From assembly GCA_018822665.1 (NCBI GenBank), contig JAHJJX010000024.1, positions 1 to 55,490 of the forward strand: 55,490 bases of DNA, read 5' to 3'. The translations under genes were made by a program, and so were the position numbers. Shown here piece after piece: positions 42,784-51,002 of this stretch. The notes under the pieces are model-generated. The model was not told the DNA's origin and did not search any database. It was given only the letters and a program-made list of their open reading frames with translations. Within the stretch, counting starts at the first letter, position 1. Each line of letters opens with the position of its first letter. The stretch comes from a bacterium (GTDB lineage Bacteria; Campylobacterota; Campylobacteria; Campylobacterales; Sulfurimonadaceae).

Positions 42784-43965
42784 TTATTCTCCAAATTCTA
42801 AATCAGCTGTTTTGTATAGTTCAAAAAGCTCATAATAGTATGTTTTTTTAATTTCTAACATTTCTAATAGGTTAAGAGAGTAAGAGCGCGCGGCATCAAG
42901 ATACTCCAGCATCGTTCCTTCACCCTCAACCAAAGCTGATTTCGAGAGTTTTACCAACGCTTCATTGAGTGGCAATACCTCATCTTCGAGCAGTTTCATT
43001 TCATCATACAGCGCTTCTAATTTTAGAACAAGTGCGCCAGAGGCATTTTTTATTTCAGCTTCTATGGAAGCTTTTTCATTCGAATAGGCCGAACTTAAAA
43101 AAAGCTGTTCTGCTTTTAGTTTTTCTTTTTCGCTTGTCACTCCGCCCAAAGGTATACTTAAGCCCAGCGTATATCTTTGCGTATCTAATTCTTGCTCATA
43201 CAAAAGCTCATACCCGAGTGATGTGATGAGAGAATCATGCATCGCATAAAATGCCTTTGATGAATTTTGCTTGTAGGTTATTGTTTTGAGTTCATCATGT
43301 TCACTGATTGGAGTGAGTTCCACATGCCTCACAGGAAGAAGCAAATCTTGACAACTGATGGTATCGATAAGAAGATTGTCAACACTCTTTTGCAAACTTG
43401 AAAACTGTTCCAGATAAGCCCTTTTATATGTGTTTACGCTCTGATGCAACTTTGCTAAATCCAACTTGCTAAAAAGTAAATCTTTTTTAGATATTTCACC
43501 CAGTTCGTACGCTTTTTGCAGTTGAGCAAATCTTTTGCCCTCCTCTTCAAAAAGTTCTTTTGCCTTGTCTTGCATCTCTTTAGCGATACACGCGCTGTGA
43601 TATTTTGAAGCAATATCCAAAGTGATTAAATGCAGCTCATGCATTGTTTCTTGCTGTATTGCCTGAGTGAATTCTTTCACTCCCTTCTCTTTGGAAGATA
43701 TTGAAAACGGGTGGTTAATATCTTGGGAAATTCCCATCGAATACTCTGCTCCGTCTTGTGTGCTATCTTTGGCATGCGAGACACTCAGACCGAGATTTGG
43801 AGATTTGTAGGTAGCAAAAAGCTCATTTTGTGCGATTTTAGATTCTTTTTTGTCTAAAATCGCTTTTGTTTTATTGCTTACTTTTGATGACTCAATAATT
43901 TCCGACAAATTATATGCATAAAGATTAAGAGATATTAAAAGAGATAAAATTAGTGTTATTTTCAT
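42784..43965 (-). CDS. TolC-family outer-membrane efflux channel
   Basis: 393 residues. A short signal peptide (MKITLILSLLISLNLYA) is followed by a long helical tunnel with SVSHAKDSTQ and heptad coiled coil in residues 110-200 and 270-350 (LKLEALYDEMKLLEDEVLPL). It forms the trimeric outer-membrane exit duct of the CBA pump. Somewhat short for the family. It leads the outer-membrane/adaptor/pump order as in czcCBA. One motif copy is read as RHVE. Confidence 0.85.
   Translation of the reverse strand: MKITLILSLLISLNLYAYNLSEIIESSKVSNKTKAILDKKESKIAQNELFATYKSPNLGLSVSHAKDSTQDGAEYSMGISQDINHPFSISSKEKGVKEFTQAIQQETMHELHLITLDIASKYHSACIAKEMQDKAKELFEEEGKRFAQLQKAYELGEISKKDLLFSKLDLAKLHQSVNTYKRAYLEQFSSLQKSVDNLLIDTISCQDLLLPVRHVELTPISEHDELKTITYKQNSSKAFYAMHDSLITSLGYELLYEQELDTQRYTLGLSIPLGGVTSEKEKLKAEQLFLSSAYSNEKASIEAEIKNASGALVLKLEALYDEMKLLEDEVLPLNEALVKLSKSALVEGEGTMLEYLDAARSYSLNLLEMLEIKKTYYYELFELYKTADLEFGE
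43320..43328 (-). repeat. GGCATGTGG motif
   Basis: Exact copy in the TolC-like gene, AGGCATGTGGAAC; read as RHVE. Confidence 0.85.
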
Positions 43966-44042
43966 TATAAACCTTTTTTTAGAATAAATAGATAGAAATA
44001 TAGATGCCGCGAAAACTACGGCTCTATTGAATATAAAAAGGG

Positions 44043-44366
44043 TCAGCTTAGAGGCGGTCGCTGAGGAACTAGGTTGATATGGGAAATTAAGCCTATTTGT
44101 GTATCGAATTGATTTATTTCAGGAAGTATTGCGATGAGAGGAAGAGGTTCGTTTAAATGCGTTGCCAATAAAACATGGATACATTCGTGCACTTGAGAGG
44201 CTACGTTGAAGCCGCAATTTTCTGATGGGGCAGAGGTATTTGCCTCGGAGCCGGCAAGCTCACACACAATTTGTGTATCCGCCTTGACTATGACATAATC
44301 ATGCATAATAAAAAATGCGAATGTAAATAATAAAACCGAAAGTATAATATTTTTAAATGATTTCAT
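44043..44366 (-). CDS. Small exported protein upstream of the metal efflux operon (CzcI/CopI-like in position)
   Basis: 107 residues. Residues 1-30 form a membrane segment or signal peptide; the exported part has four Cys/His-bearing stretches (IVCELAG, NCGFNV, HECIHVLLATH) and ends QRPPLS. Small proteins with a C-terminal R-P-P tail occur directly upstream of Czc/Cus operons in other bacteria. No homology can be proved here. A TATACT box lies 7 nt before the start with no ribosome site. It is probably the first gene of the operon, 77 nt from the channel gene. Confidence 0.55.
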   Translation of the reverse strand: MKSFKNIILSVLLFTFAFFIMHDYVIVKADTQIVCELAGSEANTSAPSENCGFNVASQVHECIHVLLATHLNEPLPLIAILPEINQFDTQIGLISHINLVPQRPPLS

Positions 44367-44373
44367 CTTCGGC

Positions 44374-44379
44374 AGTATA
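44374..44379 (-). promoter_or_regulatory. Possible -10 box of the metal efflux operon
   Basis: TATACT on the minus strand ends 7 nt before ATG 44364-44366; again a start-proximal -10 with no Shine-Dalgarno. Confidence 0.4.
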
Positions 44380-44438
44380 TATCAAAAAAGATAACCCAAA
44401 ACTAAAAATATACAATTAAAAATATTCACTCTTCATCG

Positions 44439-46298
44439 CTAAAGTTCTATGATAAAACAAACACCCTCTTTTGTATTTGCTACCGTAAGTTTGCCATTGA
44501 GATGCTCTTCAATAATCATCTTGGACATATACAAGCCGAGCCCCGTACCGCTTTTTTTATCTTTGGTTGAGAAATAGGGTTCAAATATTTTATCTTTTAT
44601 CTTCTCATCTATCCCCCCTCCGTTATCGCAAACCTTTACTATGAGTTTATCTTCTTGGCATGTGGAAGTGATAGTTATTTTTGGATTTTTTACTTTATTT
44701 TGAACTAAAACATCTTTTGAATTTTTAATCAAATTGAGTATCACCTGCATAAATTCATTGTTATAAATATGCGTTAAATCTCTGCCGCTCGAATAAAGCT
44801 CTATCTCAATTCCATCATTTTCCAGAGATTTGCTGATAAGCCCTACGCTTTTCTTAATTGCATCACTCACCAAAACAAACTGCTTTTCTTTCTCAGGTCG
44901 AAAATAATTTCTAAAGTCATCAATAGTAACCGACATAAATTCTAAAAGGTCCGTTCCCTCTTTTATCTTTATATTGAGATACTCTTTGTTTAATTCTTTG
45001 TAGTCATACGCCGAATCAATATTCATAAAAATATAAGACATCTGATTAAGAGGCTGTCTCCATTGATGGGCAATCATACTCAGCATATCTCCCATTTCAG
45101 CCATTTTTGACTTTTGTATTAGTATCTTGTCTTTTTGTCTGTGGGATTCAAGTTCATCAAAGACTCTTTGTTCTAGCGATTCGTTAAGTCTTTGAAGTTC
45201 ATCGGTTCTTTTTTGTACCTCTTGCTGATAATGCTTAAAAATCTGATTTATTTTTCTTGAAAGAAGAAGGGAAAGAATGACAATAAAGATAACAATTCCC
45301 GCGGATGATTTCATAATAAACAAAAGCTCGTCATCAAGCACTTTTTCCAAATCTTGTTGTTTTTTTAGTTCTTGATTGTTCATGGCAGATACATCAAAAC
45401 CATACACCAGATGCCAGTCAAACGGTTTGTAATATTCACTGTAATAGTAATACCCGTCTACTTTATCCTTATACCATTTTGCCTCTTGGAGCAGATTTTT
45501 ACTAATAACATCCAAATATTCACTCCCAAGCTTTTCACCCATTTTTGATGACAAAAAGATAGCTTTTTTATTATCATACAGCCCCATAAAATCCGATTCG
45601 TCAAGCGGTATTCTCTGAACCATCTCTAAAAGAGATTTTTTTAAATCCTCCTGTTTTTGTACAATATGCATGCTTGAGCCGATAAACCAACCAAACATAC
45701 GGAGGTCTTTCACCAAAATAATCTCTCTCGTTTTGGATTTTTTCGAACGACTGTAAATAAATCCTTCACTTTTTTTTCTGACAATTTGAAGTTCTTCAAG
45801 TATAATCGCCCTTCCGTCGGCATCTTCATAATTAATTAAAGGTTTTGTATCTGTTTGCTGTTTTGCATTAAGAATACTGTTTCCTTTATAGTCTGTCAAA
45901 AAAATACAATTATTATAATTGCTGCACGGGGTCAATTGAAGTACGTCTATTATTTGTTCTTGTATCTCTTTGTGCGTTTTTTTCCCTTTATACTTTTCAT
46001 AGATAAATCGTGCGCTTTCATACGCCATATTTACCCTTGTCTGCAACTCTTTTTTCGTTTCTTCTTCCACGCGCGAATTTCTATAATCAAACAAAAGATT
46101 CAGTTGCTTCACCCAAACCTCACTCTTTGCTTTTTTTGAATCTACATGTTCGTCTATGGCCCGCTCTTTTGCCGAATGATAATAATTTGTAACTTTTTCA
46201 AGGTAAAAACTGCTTATAACAAAACTGACAATCAAAACGAGAGAAAGGGGTATAAATACTATAAAATACGGTATATATTTGTTGTCAATCGGCTTCAT
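44439..46298 (-). CDS. Sensor histidine kinase with a periplasmic Cache-like domain
   Basis: 619 residues from ATG 46296-46298 (AGAGG upstream). A first membrane helix (about residues 9-32) precedes a long periplasmic sensor (35-330) with NNCIFLTDYKGN, a predicted double Cache fold, then a second helix (about 335-355), coiled coil, H-box with MLSMIAHQWRQPLNQM, N-box NLIKNSKDVL, and G-boxes DNGGGID and GTGLGLYMSK. The HWRQPLN H-box is common in Campylobacterota sensors. The 5' end overlaps rmuC. No regulator gene is adjacent. Ligand unknown. Confidence 0.86.
   Translation of the reverse strand: MKPIDNKYIPYFIVFIPLSLVLIVSFVISSFYLEKVTNYYHSAKERAIDEHVDSKKAKSEVWVKQLNLLFDYRNSRVEEETKKELQTRVNMAYESARFIYEKYKGKKTHKEIQEQIIDVLQLTPCSNYNNCIFLTDYKGNSILNAKQQTDTKPLINYEDADGRAIILEELQIVRKKSEGFIYSRSKKSKTREIILVKDLRMFGWFIGSSMHIVQKQEDLKKSLLEMVQRIPLDESDFMGLYDNKKAIFLSSKMGEKLGSEYLDVISKNLLQEAKWYKDKVDGYYYYSEYYKPFDWHLVYGFDVSAMNNQELKKQQDLEKVLDDELLFIMKSSAGIVIFIVILSLLLSRKINQIFKHYQQEVQKRTDELQRLNESLEQRVFDELESHRQKDKILIQKSKMAEMGDMLSMIAHQWRQPLNQMSYIFMNIDSAYDYKELNKEYLNIKIKEGTDLLEFMSVTIDDFRNYFRPEKEKQFVLVSDAIKKSVGLISKSLENDGIEIELYSSGRDLTHIYNNEFMQVILNLIKNSKDVLVQNKVKNPKITITSTCQEDKLIVKVCDNGGGIDEKIKDKIFEPYFSTKDKKSGTGLGLYMSKMIIEEHLNGKLTVANTKEGVCFIIEL
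44657..44665 (+). repeat. GGCATGTGG motif
   Basis: Exact copy, CTTGGCATGTGGAAG; coding strand of the kinase reads TSTCQE, a unique frame for the motif. Confidence 0.85.
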
Positions 46299-47550
46299 AA
46301 TCATCCTCTTCACTTGAAATAGATAAAACTTTTTTAGGTTTCAACCCCAATTCTTTCATATTTTCTGCCCTTTTTATCACGCTGCCACGTCCTAGCTTCA
46401 GTCTTTTCATTGCATTATCATAAGAGTTGAGTGTTTTATGGAGATTGGTTCCTATGTTTTGCATCTCCTCTACAAACAAGGTTAGCTTGTCATACATTGC
46501 CTCTGCTTCATCTGCTATTTTTTTAGCATGCTCTTCTTGTCTTTGCGTTCTCCAGATATGTTCTATAGTCCGAAGAGTAACAAGCAAAGTCGATGGAGAA
46601 ACAACTAAAATATTACTTTCAAAGGCTCTTTTAAAAAACTCGCCGTCTTCTTGAAGCGCCAATAAAAACGCTCCTTCTATTGGCATAAACAAGAGCACAA
46701 AATCAAGGGTATTTACCCCATCAAGTTTTTCATATTTTTTGTCGCTAAGCCCTTTAATATGTCCGGATATGCTTAGAAGATGTTCTTTAAGAGCAAGACT
46801 CTTGGCATGTGGACTTTCCCCGCTCATAAACTTCTCATAAGCAACCAGAGATACTTTTGAATCGATAATAATATCTCTGTTTTGGGGCATGTGGATGATG
46901 ACATCCGGACGATACGTTTTGCCGTCTTGCGATTGAAGTGAGGTTTGACTTACATACTCGACACCTTGTCTCAAACCTGATTCTTCCAAAATTCTTTCTA
47001 AAACTATCTCTCCCCAATTCCCTTGGGTTTTATTGTCACCCTTGAGGGCATTGGTAAGATTAAGCGCATCTTGAGAGAGTTGTTCATTCATCATTTTTAG
47101 TCTGGAGAGTTCATCTTTTAGAAGGTGTCTCTCCTTGGATTCTGTAAAAAACTGTTCTTTTGATTGGGTGGAAAAATTTGTTATTTGCTCACGAAATGGC
47201 TTAAGAAGCATTTCAAACTGCTCTTTATGTGTATGATTAAACTGCTTGGATTTATCTTCAAATATCTTATTTGCCAACAATGAAAACTCGCGTGAGAGTT
47301 CCTCTTTTGTATCTTGAAGTACATTTAATTTTTCTTTTGAGGATTTCGCCTCCTCTTCATAACGTGTTTTCAAAATCGCATATTCCAAACGAAAATGATT
47401 TTTTTCATTTTCCAATTCCACATGCCGTGCTTTTAACGCATCGTTTTCAAAAAGTACACTCCGACTGATATCTCTTTGCTTTAAATACACCATCAATAAA
47501 ACCAAAATAACTATAAAACTAAAAATCAAAGATATTAAATATATTTCCAC
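46285..47550 (-). CDS. rmuC: DNA recombination protein RmuC
   Basis: 421 residues. RmuC-family proteins (DUF195) restrain inverted-repeat rearrangements and carry a PD-(D/E)XK-like nuclease fold. An N-terminal membrane helix (5-23) and a long coiled coil (30-165) precede the core with NWGEIVLERILEESGL, YRPDVIIHMP, and SKVSLVAYE. The start is GTG 47548-47550 with GAGG 8-9 nt upstream; an overlapping ATG 2 nt earlier is out of frame. Four exact motif copies lie in this gene, one across its start codon. Confidence 0.9.
   Translation of the reverse strand: MEIYLISLIFSFIVILVLLMVYLKQRDISRSVLFENDALKARHVELENEKNHFRLEYAILKTRYEEEAKSSKEKLNVLQDTKEELSREFSLLANKIFEDKSKQFNHTHKEQFEMLLKPFREQITNFSTQSKEQFFTESKERHLLKDELSRLKMMNEQLSQDALNLTNALKGDNKTQGNWGEIVLERILEESGLRQGVEYVSQTSLQSQDGKTYRPDVIIHMPQNRDIIIDSKVSLVAYEKFMSGESPHAKSLALKEHLLSISGHIKGLSDKKYEKLDGVNTLDFVLLFMPIEGAFLLALQEDGEFFKRAFESNILVVSPSTLLVTLRTIEHIWRTQRQEEHAKKIADEAEAMYDKLTLFVEEMQNIGTNLHKTLNSYDNAMKRLKLGRGSVIKRAENMKELGLKPKKVLSISSEEDDYEAD
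46804..46812 (+). repeat. GGCATGTGG motif
   Basis: Exact copy, CTTGGCATGTGGACT; coding strand of rmuC reads SPHAK. Confidence 0.85.
46886..46894 (+). repeat. GGCATGTGG motif
   Basis: Exact copy, GGGGCATGTGGATG; coding strand of rmuC reads IHMPQ. Confidence 0.85.
47418..47426 (-). repeat. GGCATGTGG motif
   Basis: Exact copy in rmuC, CGGCATGTGGAAT; read as RHVE. Confidence 0.85.
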
Positions 47551-47555
47551 ATGCC
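47547..47555 (-). repeat. GGCATGTGG motif across the rmuC start codon
   Basis: Exact copy, ATTGGCATGTGGAAA. The GTG of the motif is the rmuC start codon. Confidence 0.85.
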
Positions 47556-47576
47556 AATCCTCAATACGTTACAAAA

Positions 47577-47582
47577 ATTATA
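47577..47582 (-). promoter_or_regulatory. -10 box of rmuC
   Basis: TTGTATAAT on the minus strand (extended -10 type), giving a leader of about 20 nt that includes GAGG. Confidence 0.55.
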
Positions 47583-47721
47583 CAACATTAGTTTTATTTA
47601 TCTATTAATATGACAAATTGAAATTTATTTGAATTTTCAATATTTCTTCCCATTTGAAGCATTATAAACTTAAGTAATTTTAAATATAGTTTCTTTAACT
47701 TTAAGTTTTGTTTTATTTAGC

Positions 47722-47727
47722 TATAAT
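47722..47727 (+). promoter_or_regulatory. -10 box of the DEAD-box helicase gene
   Basis: TATAAT in AGCTATAATTCC, about 60 nt before ATG 47789, leaving a leader that contains the 47762-47787 hairpin. Confidence 0.6.
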
Positions 47728-47761
47728 TCCACACAAATTAAAAGTAAAAGATTAGGCATTG

Positions 47762-47787
47762 TTTTGCCTTCTTTTCACAAGGCAAAA
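47762..47787 (+). promoter_or_regulatory. Hairpin sequestering the ribosome binding site of the DEAD-box helicase gene
   Basis: TTTTGCCTT (47762-47770) and AAGGCAAAA (47779-47787) form a perfect 9-bp stem with an 8-nt loop. The Shine-Dalgarno AAGG (47779-47782) is wholly inside the stem, and the ATG at 47789 follows one base later. This could regulate translation by temperature, by a trans factor, or by the helicase itself. Confidence 0.65.
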
Positions 47788-47788
47788 G

Positions 47789-49363
47789 ATGCAAGATAAT
47801 GCACAACAACATGAAGAAAAATTAATCACATTTGATGATTTAGGTTTAAAAAAAGAGATACTTCAAAGTGTCAAATATGCTGGCTTTACAGTTCCAAGCC
47901 CAATTCAGGCAGAAGCAATCCCAATCATTCTACAAGGCAGGGACATCGTTGGTCAAGCACATACAGGAACAGGAAAAACTGCTGCTTTTGGACTTCCGGC
48001 ACTTAACAAGATGAATTTAAAAGGCGGGATTGAGCTTTTAGTTATTACTCCGACTCGTGAACTTGCTACTCAGGTAAGTGATGAGCTTTTTAAATACGGC
48101 AGAAATTTAAATATTAAAACTGTAACTATTTTTGGCGGAAGTTCATACACGCGTCAAATCGATTTAATCAAAAGAGGCGCAAGTGTCGTTGTTGCTACAC
48201 CGGGGCGTCTTTTAGATATCTTGAAAAAAGGTATGATTAAAGATTTTGCACCAAGCATGGTAGTTTTGGATGAAGCGGATGAGATGCTTGACATGGGATT
48301 TTTGGATGATATTAATGAGATTTTTTCATATCTTCCGACAAATCGTCAAACATTGCTTTTCTCGGCAACAATGCCTCAACCTATTAAAATACTCGCAGAA
48401 AGAATTTTAGTGAATCCTGCTTTTATCTCTATTACTAAAGGTGAAACAACAAATTCAGATATTGAGCAATCTTATTATGTTATTGAAGAAAGTGAAAGAG
48501 ATGATGCAATCATCCGTTTAATGGATTCAGAAGACACAGAAAAATCAATAGTATTTTGTAGAACAAAAAGTGAAGTTGACAGACTTGCGAACGTGCTTTC
48601 AAATGCAGGCTACCTAGCAAACGGTCTTCATGGAGATATGGAGCAAAGACAAAGAGAAACAGTTATCAAAGGTTTCAAAAGCAATAATGTGCAAGTTTTA
48701 GTTGCAACAGATGTTGCCGCTCGCGGAATCCACGTAAATAACATCTCTCACGTTTTCAACTACCATATTCCGTTTGATCCGGAATCTTACGTTCACCGTA
48801 TCGGAAGAACAGGACGTGCGGGGACGAAAGGAAAAGCTATTACGCTTTTAACTCCTCTAGAGTTTAAAGAACTTCAGCGCATCAAATCAAAAGTTGGCAC
48901 CACAATGGCGCATGCTTTTGTTCCAAGTAAAAACGATTTACGTAAAAATAACTTGGAAAACATAGTAAATAAAATTGAAGAGCAACATATTTATGATGAA
49001 GCGCATCTTGTTCTTGATATGCTTCGTGAAGATATTGATGAAGAGCAGATGAAATATAAACTTATCTCTATGATTTTAGATAAACAAGAGATAAAAGGAC
49101 CAAACTCCATCGGTATTCCTGCTGAAAGATTAGCAGCTATTTTAGAAAGAGCCGGAAACAGAAGAGATACACGAGGCAAAGGCGGAAGCTACAAAGGAAA
49201 TAGAAATCGTTCTAGTTCAGGCAGCGGAAGCAGAGACAGAAGCCGTTCGGGCGGAGCAAGCAGTGCCGGAAGCCGTGATGGCGGAGCAAGCCGTGATAGA
49301 AATTCAAGCGGTAGTAGAGAAAGAAGCTCAAGAAGCGGTTCTTTTCGCGGCACTAAAGACTAA
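47789..49363 (+). CDS. DEAD-box ATP-dependent RNA helicase
   Basis: 524 residues from ATG 47789 (AAGG upstream in the hairpin). All core motifs are present: Q motif with GFTVPSPIQ, motif I AHTGTGKT, PTRELATQ, DEAD, SAT, and HRIGRTGR. A RhlE/CsdA-like extension (365-465) leads to a low-complexity tail (about 470-524) of Ser, Arg and Gly with SRDRSRSGG and RERSSRSG, likely RNA-binding and disordered. DEAD-box helicases with such tails remodel rRNA and mRNA structure, often in the cold. A specific name (DeaD, RhlE or CshA) is not claimed. Confidence 0.93.
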   Translation: MQDNAQQHEEKLITFDDLGLKKEILQSVKYAGFTVPSPIQAEAIPIILQGRDIVGQAHTGTGKTAAFGLPALNKMNLKGGIELLVITPTRELATQVSDELFKYGRNLNIKTVTIFGGSSYTRQIDLIKRGASVVVATPGRLLDILKKGMIKDFAPSMVVLDEADEMLDMGFLDDINEIFSYLPTNRQTLLFSATMPQPIKILAERILVNPAFISITKGETTNSDIEQSYYVIEESERDDAIIRLMDSEDTEKSIVFCRTKSEVDRLANVLSNAGYLANGLHGDMEQRQRETVIKGFKSNNVQVLVATDVAARGIHVNNISHVFNYHIPFDPESYVHRIGRTGRAGTKGKAITLLTPLEFKELQRIKSKVGTTMAHAFVPSKNDLRKNNLENIVNKIEEQHIYDEAHLVLDMLREDIDEEQMKYKLISMILDKQEIKGPNSIGIPAERLAAILERAGNRRDTRGKGGSYKGNRNRSSSGSGSRDRSRSGGASSAGSRDGGASRDRNSSGSRERSSRSGSFRGTKD

Positions 49364-49371
49364 TCAAAAAC

Positions 49372-49395
49372 TATAGCAATCTTTTGATTGCTATA
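49372..49395 (+). terminator. Hairpin after the DEAD-box helicase gene
   Basis: TATAGCAATC (49372-49381) and GATTGCTATA (49386-49395) form a perfect 10-bp stem with a TTTT loop just after the stop codon. The following T tract is weak. The 150 bp after it show no gene. Confidence 0.55.
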
Positions 49396-49555
49396 TAACT
49401 CTTCATAACAGATGTAAAGTATGCTGTTTTAATAAATTTCACACCTCTGTCCTACTCACTTCAAACAATTCTTATAATCTCTCTTCAATCTTTTATTTAT
49501 AAAATTAGATTATAATAATCCAAACGAAGTATTTAAAATAAAAAAGGTGTTCAAG

Positions 49556-49927
49556 ATGCTTATTTATGAAGATCATCATATATATATAGAAAAACAAGAG
49601 AGTGAAGTTCCGTGGCTAAAAATTTTTACAAAAGAGCCGTACAAAGAGCTGGGTGATGTTCCAAAGGAAATAAGAACAAGACTTTGGGAGGTATATGACA
49701 TTATTGAGTATGAAATGAAACACTACTATAATCCAAAAAAAATCAATATGGCTTCATTCGCAAATATTCTTCCAAGAGTTCATATACATGTCATGGCCAG
49801 ATTTGAGAATGACAGTTATTTTCCAAATACGATGTGGGGAGAAAAATTAAGAGACTCTAACTTACATCTGCCAAATGAAAATAATTTTCATAAAAGAGTA
49901 TTCAACGCTTTAAACTCACAGCATTAA
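49556..49927 (+). CDS. HIT-family (histidine triad-like) protein with an incomplete triad
   Basis: 123 residues from ATG 49556, which has AAGG about 9 nt upstream; a GTG three codons earlier is in the ribosome site. PRVHIHVMARFENDSYFPNTMWGE near residue 85 resembles the HIT motif H-x-H-x-H, but the third His is Met, so the usual nucleotide-hydrolase/transferase chemistry may be altered. WLKIFTKEPYKELGDVP is typical of the Campylobacterota HIT-like group. Monocistronic, convergent with fabH. Confidence 0.7.
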   Translation: MLIYEDHHIYIEKQESEVPWLKIFTKEPYKELGDVPKEIRTRLWEVYDIIEYEMKHYYNPKKINMASFANILPRVHIHVMARFENDSYFPNTMWGEKLRDSNLHLPNENNFHKRVFNALNSQH

Positions 49928-49972
49928 TTCTTGTATTTGGCATTACATTCAACGAGATGAAGGGAAGTTTTT

Positions 49973-49996
49973 CCAGATTCCAGTAAAGAAATCTGG
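49973..49996 (+). terminator. Terminator of the HIT-like gene
   Basis: CCAGATT (49973-49979) and AATCTGG (49990-49996) form a 7-bp stem followed on the plus strand by a T-rich run. The minus side, for fabH, is less convincing. Confidence 0.5.
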
Positions 49997-50003
49997 GAAG
50001 ATT

Positions 50004-51002
50004 TTATTTTAAAGGTGAAAAGGGAACTAAAGCACTTCCCCAGGTAAGCCCGCCGCCAAAGGCATCTAAGAGCATAAGTTCTCCAGATTTTAGTAATCCG
50101 TTTTCATATATCTCATTCATTGCCATTGGTATAGACGCACCTGAAGTGTTTCCAAATTTTCCAACCGTAAGAACAACCTGTTCATCTTTCATTTTAAGAG
50201 CATCACCCACGGCTTTAATAATTCTATAATTTGCTTGGTGTGGAATAAAATGGTTGATTTCAGAACTTTCAATTTTATTTGCTTCAAGTATTTCAACAAC
50301 ATCTTTTGTTAAAGTTCTCACAGCAACTTTAAAAGTTTCATTTCCCTTCATTTGCATAAAGCAGCTTCCGGCTTCCTGATCAAGAGAATCATGTGCAGAA
50401 CCGCTTCCGCCGTTTGGGGTCATTAATAAATCTGCATACGTACCGTCGGCTCCGGTATGAACATCTATAATCGCTTCATTTTTGTTTTCTGTCGCACTTA
50501 TTATCGCAGCGCCGGCCCCATCTCCAAATAAAATGCAAGTGCCTCTGTCTGTATAGTCGGTGATGGCAGATAATTTTTCAGCCCCGACGATAAGGATATT
50601 CTTTTTCATTCCGGATTCAATAAATGCTTTTGCTATAGAAAGAATATAAACAAATCCTGTACATGCAGCAGAAATATCAAATGCCGTTACATTGCCAAGA
50701 CCTAACTTATTGGAGATAATAGTTGCAGTGGATGGCATGCAAAAATAATCAGGTGAGATAGTTGCACAAATAACCATGTCAATTTCACTTTTATCTAAAC
50801 CGCTTCTCTCTATGGCTTTTTTAGAAGCTTCGACACCCATATCGCTGGTTGTTTCATTTTTTGCAGCAATACGTCTTTCTTTTATGCCTGTTCTTTTTGT
50901 TATCCACTCATCCGAAGTATCCACCATTTTTGATAATTCATCATTGGTTAGAATTTTTTTAGGAGCATACGCACCAATAGAACGAAAAGCCGCGTAAGCC
51001 AT
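50004..51002 (-). CDS. fabH: Beta-ketoacyl-ACP synthase III
   Basis: 332 residues. FabH condenses acetyl-CoA with malonyl-ACP to start fatty-acid synthesis. The catalytic triad is in AACTGFVY (Cys), [10 protein letters not shown] (His) and GNTSGASIP (Asn). The start overlaps the plsX stop as TAATG. It is last in the ndk-yceD-rpmF-plsX-fabH run, the common bacterial rpmF-plsX-fabH order. Confidence 0.96.
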   Translation of the reverse strand: MAYAAFRSIGAYAPKKILTNDELSKMVDTSDEWITKRTGIKERRIAAKNETTSDMGVEASKKAIERSGLDKSEIDMVICATISPDYFCMPSTATIISNKLGLGNVTAFDISAACTGFVYILSIAKAFIESGMKKNILIVGAEKLSAITDYTDRGTCILFGDGAGAAIISATENKNEAIIDVHTGADGTYADLLMTPNGGSGSAHDSLDQEAGSCFMQMKGNETFKVAVRTLTKDVVEILEANKIESSEINHFIPHQANYRIIKAVGDALKMKDEQVVLTVGKFGNTSGASIPMAMNEIYENGLLKSGELMLLDAFGGGLTWGSALVPFSPLK

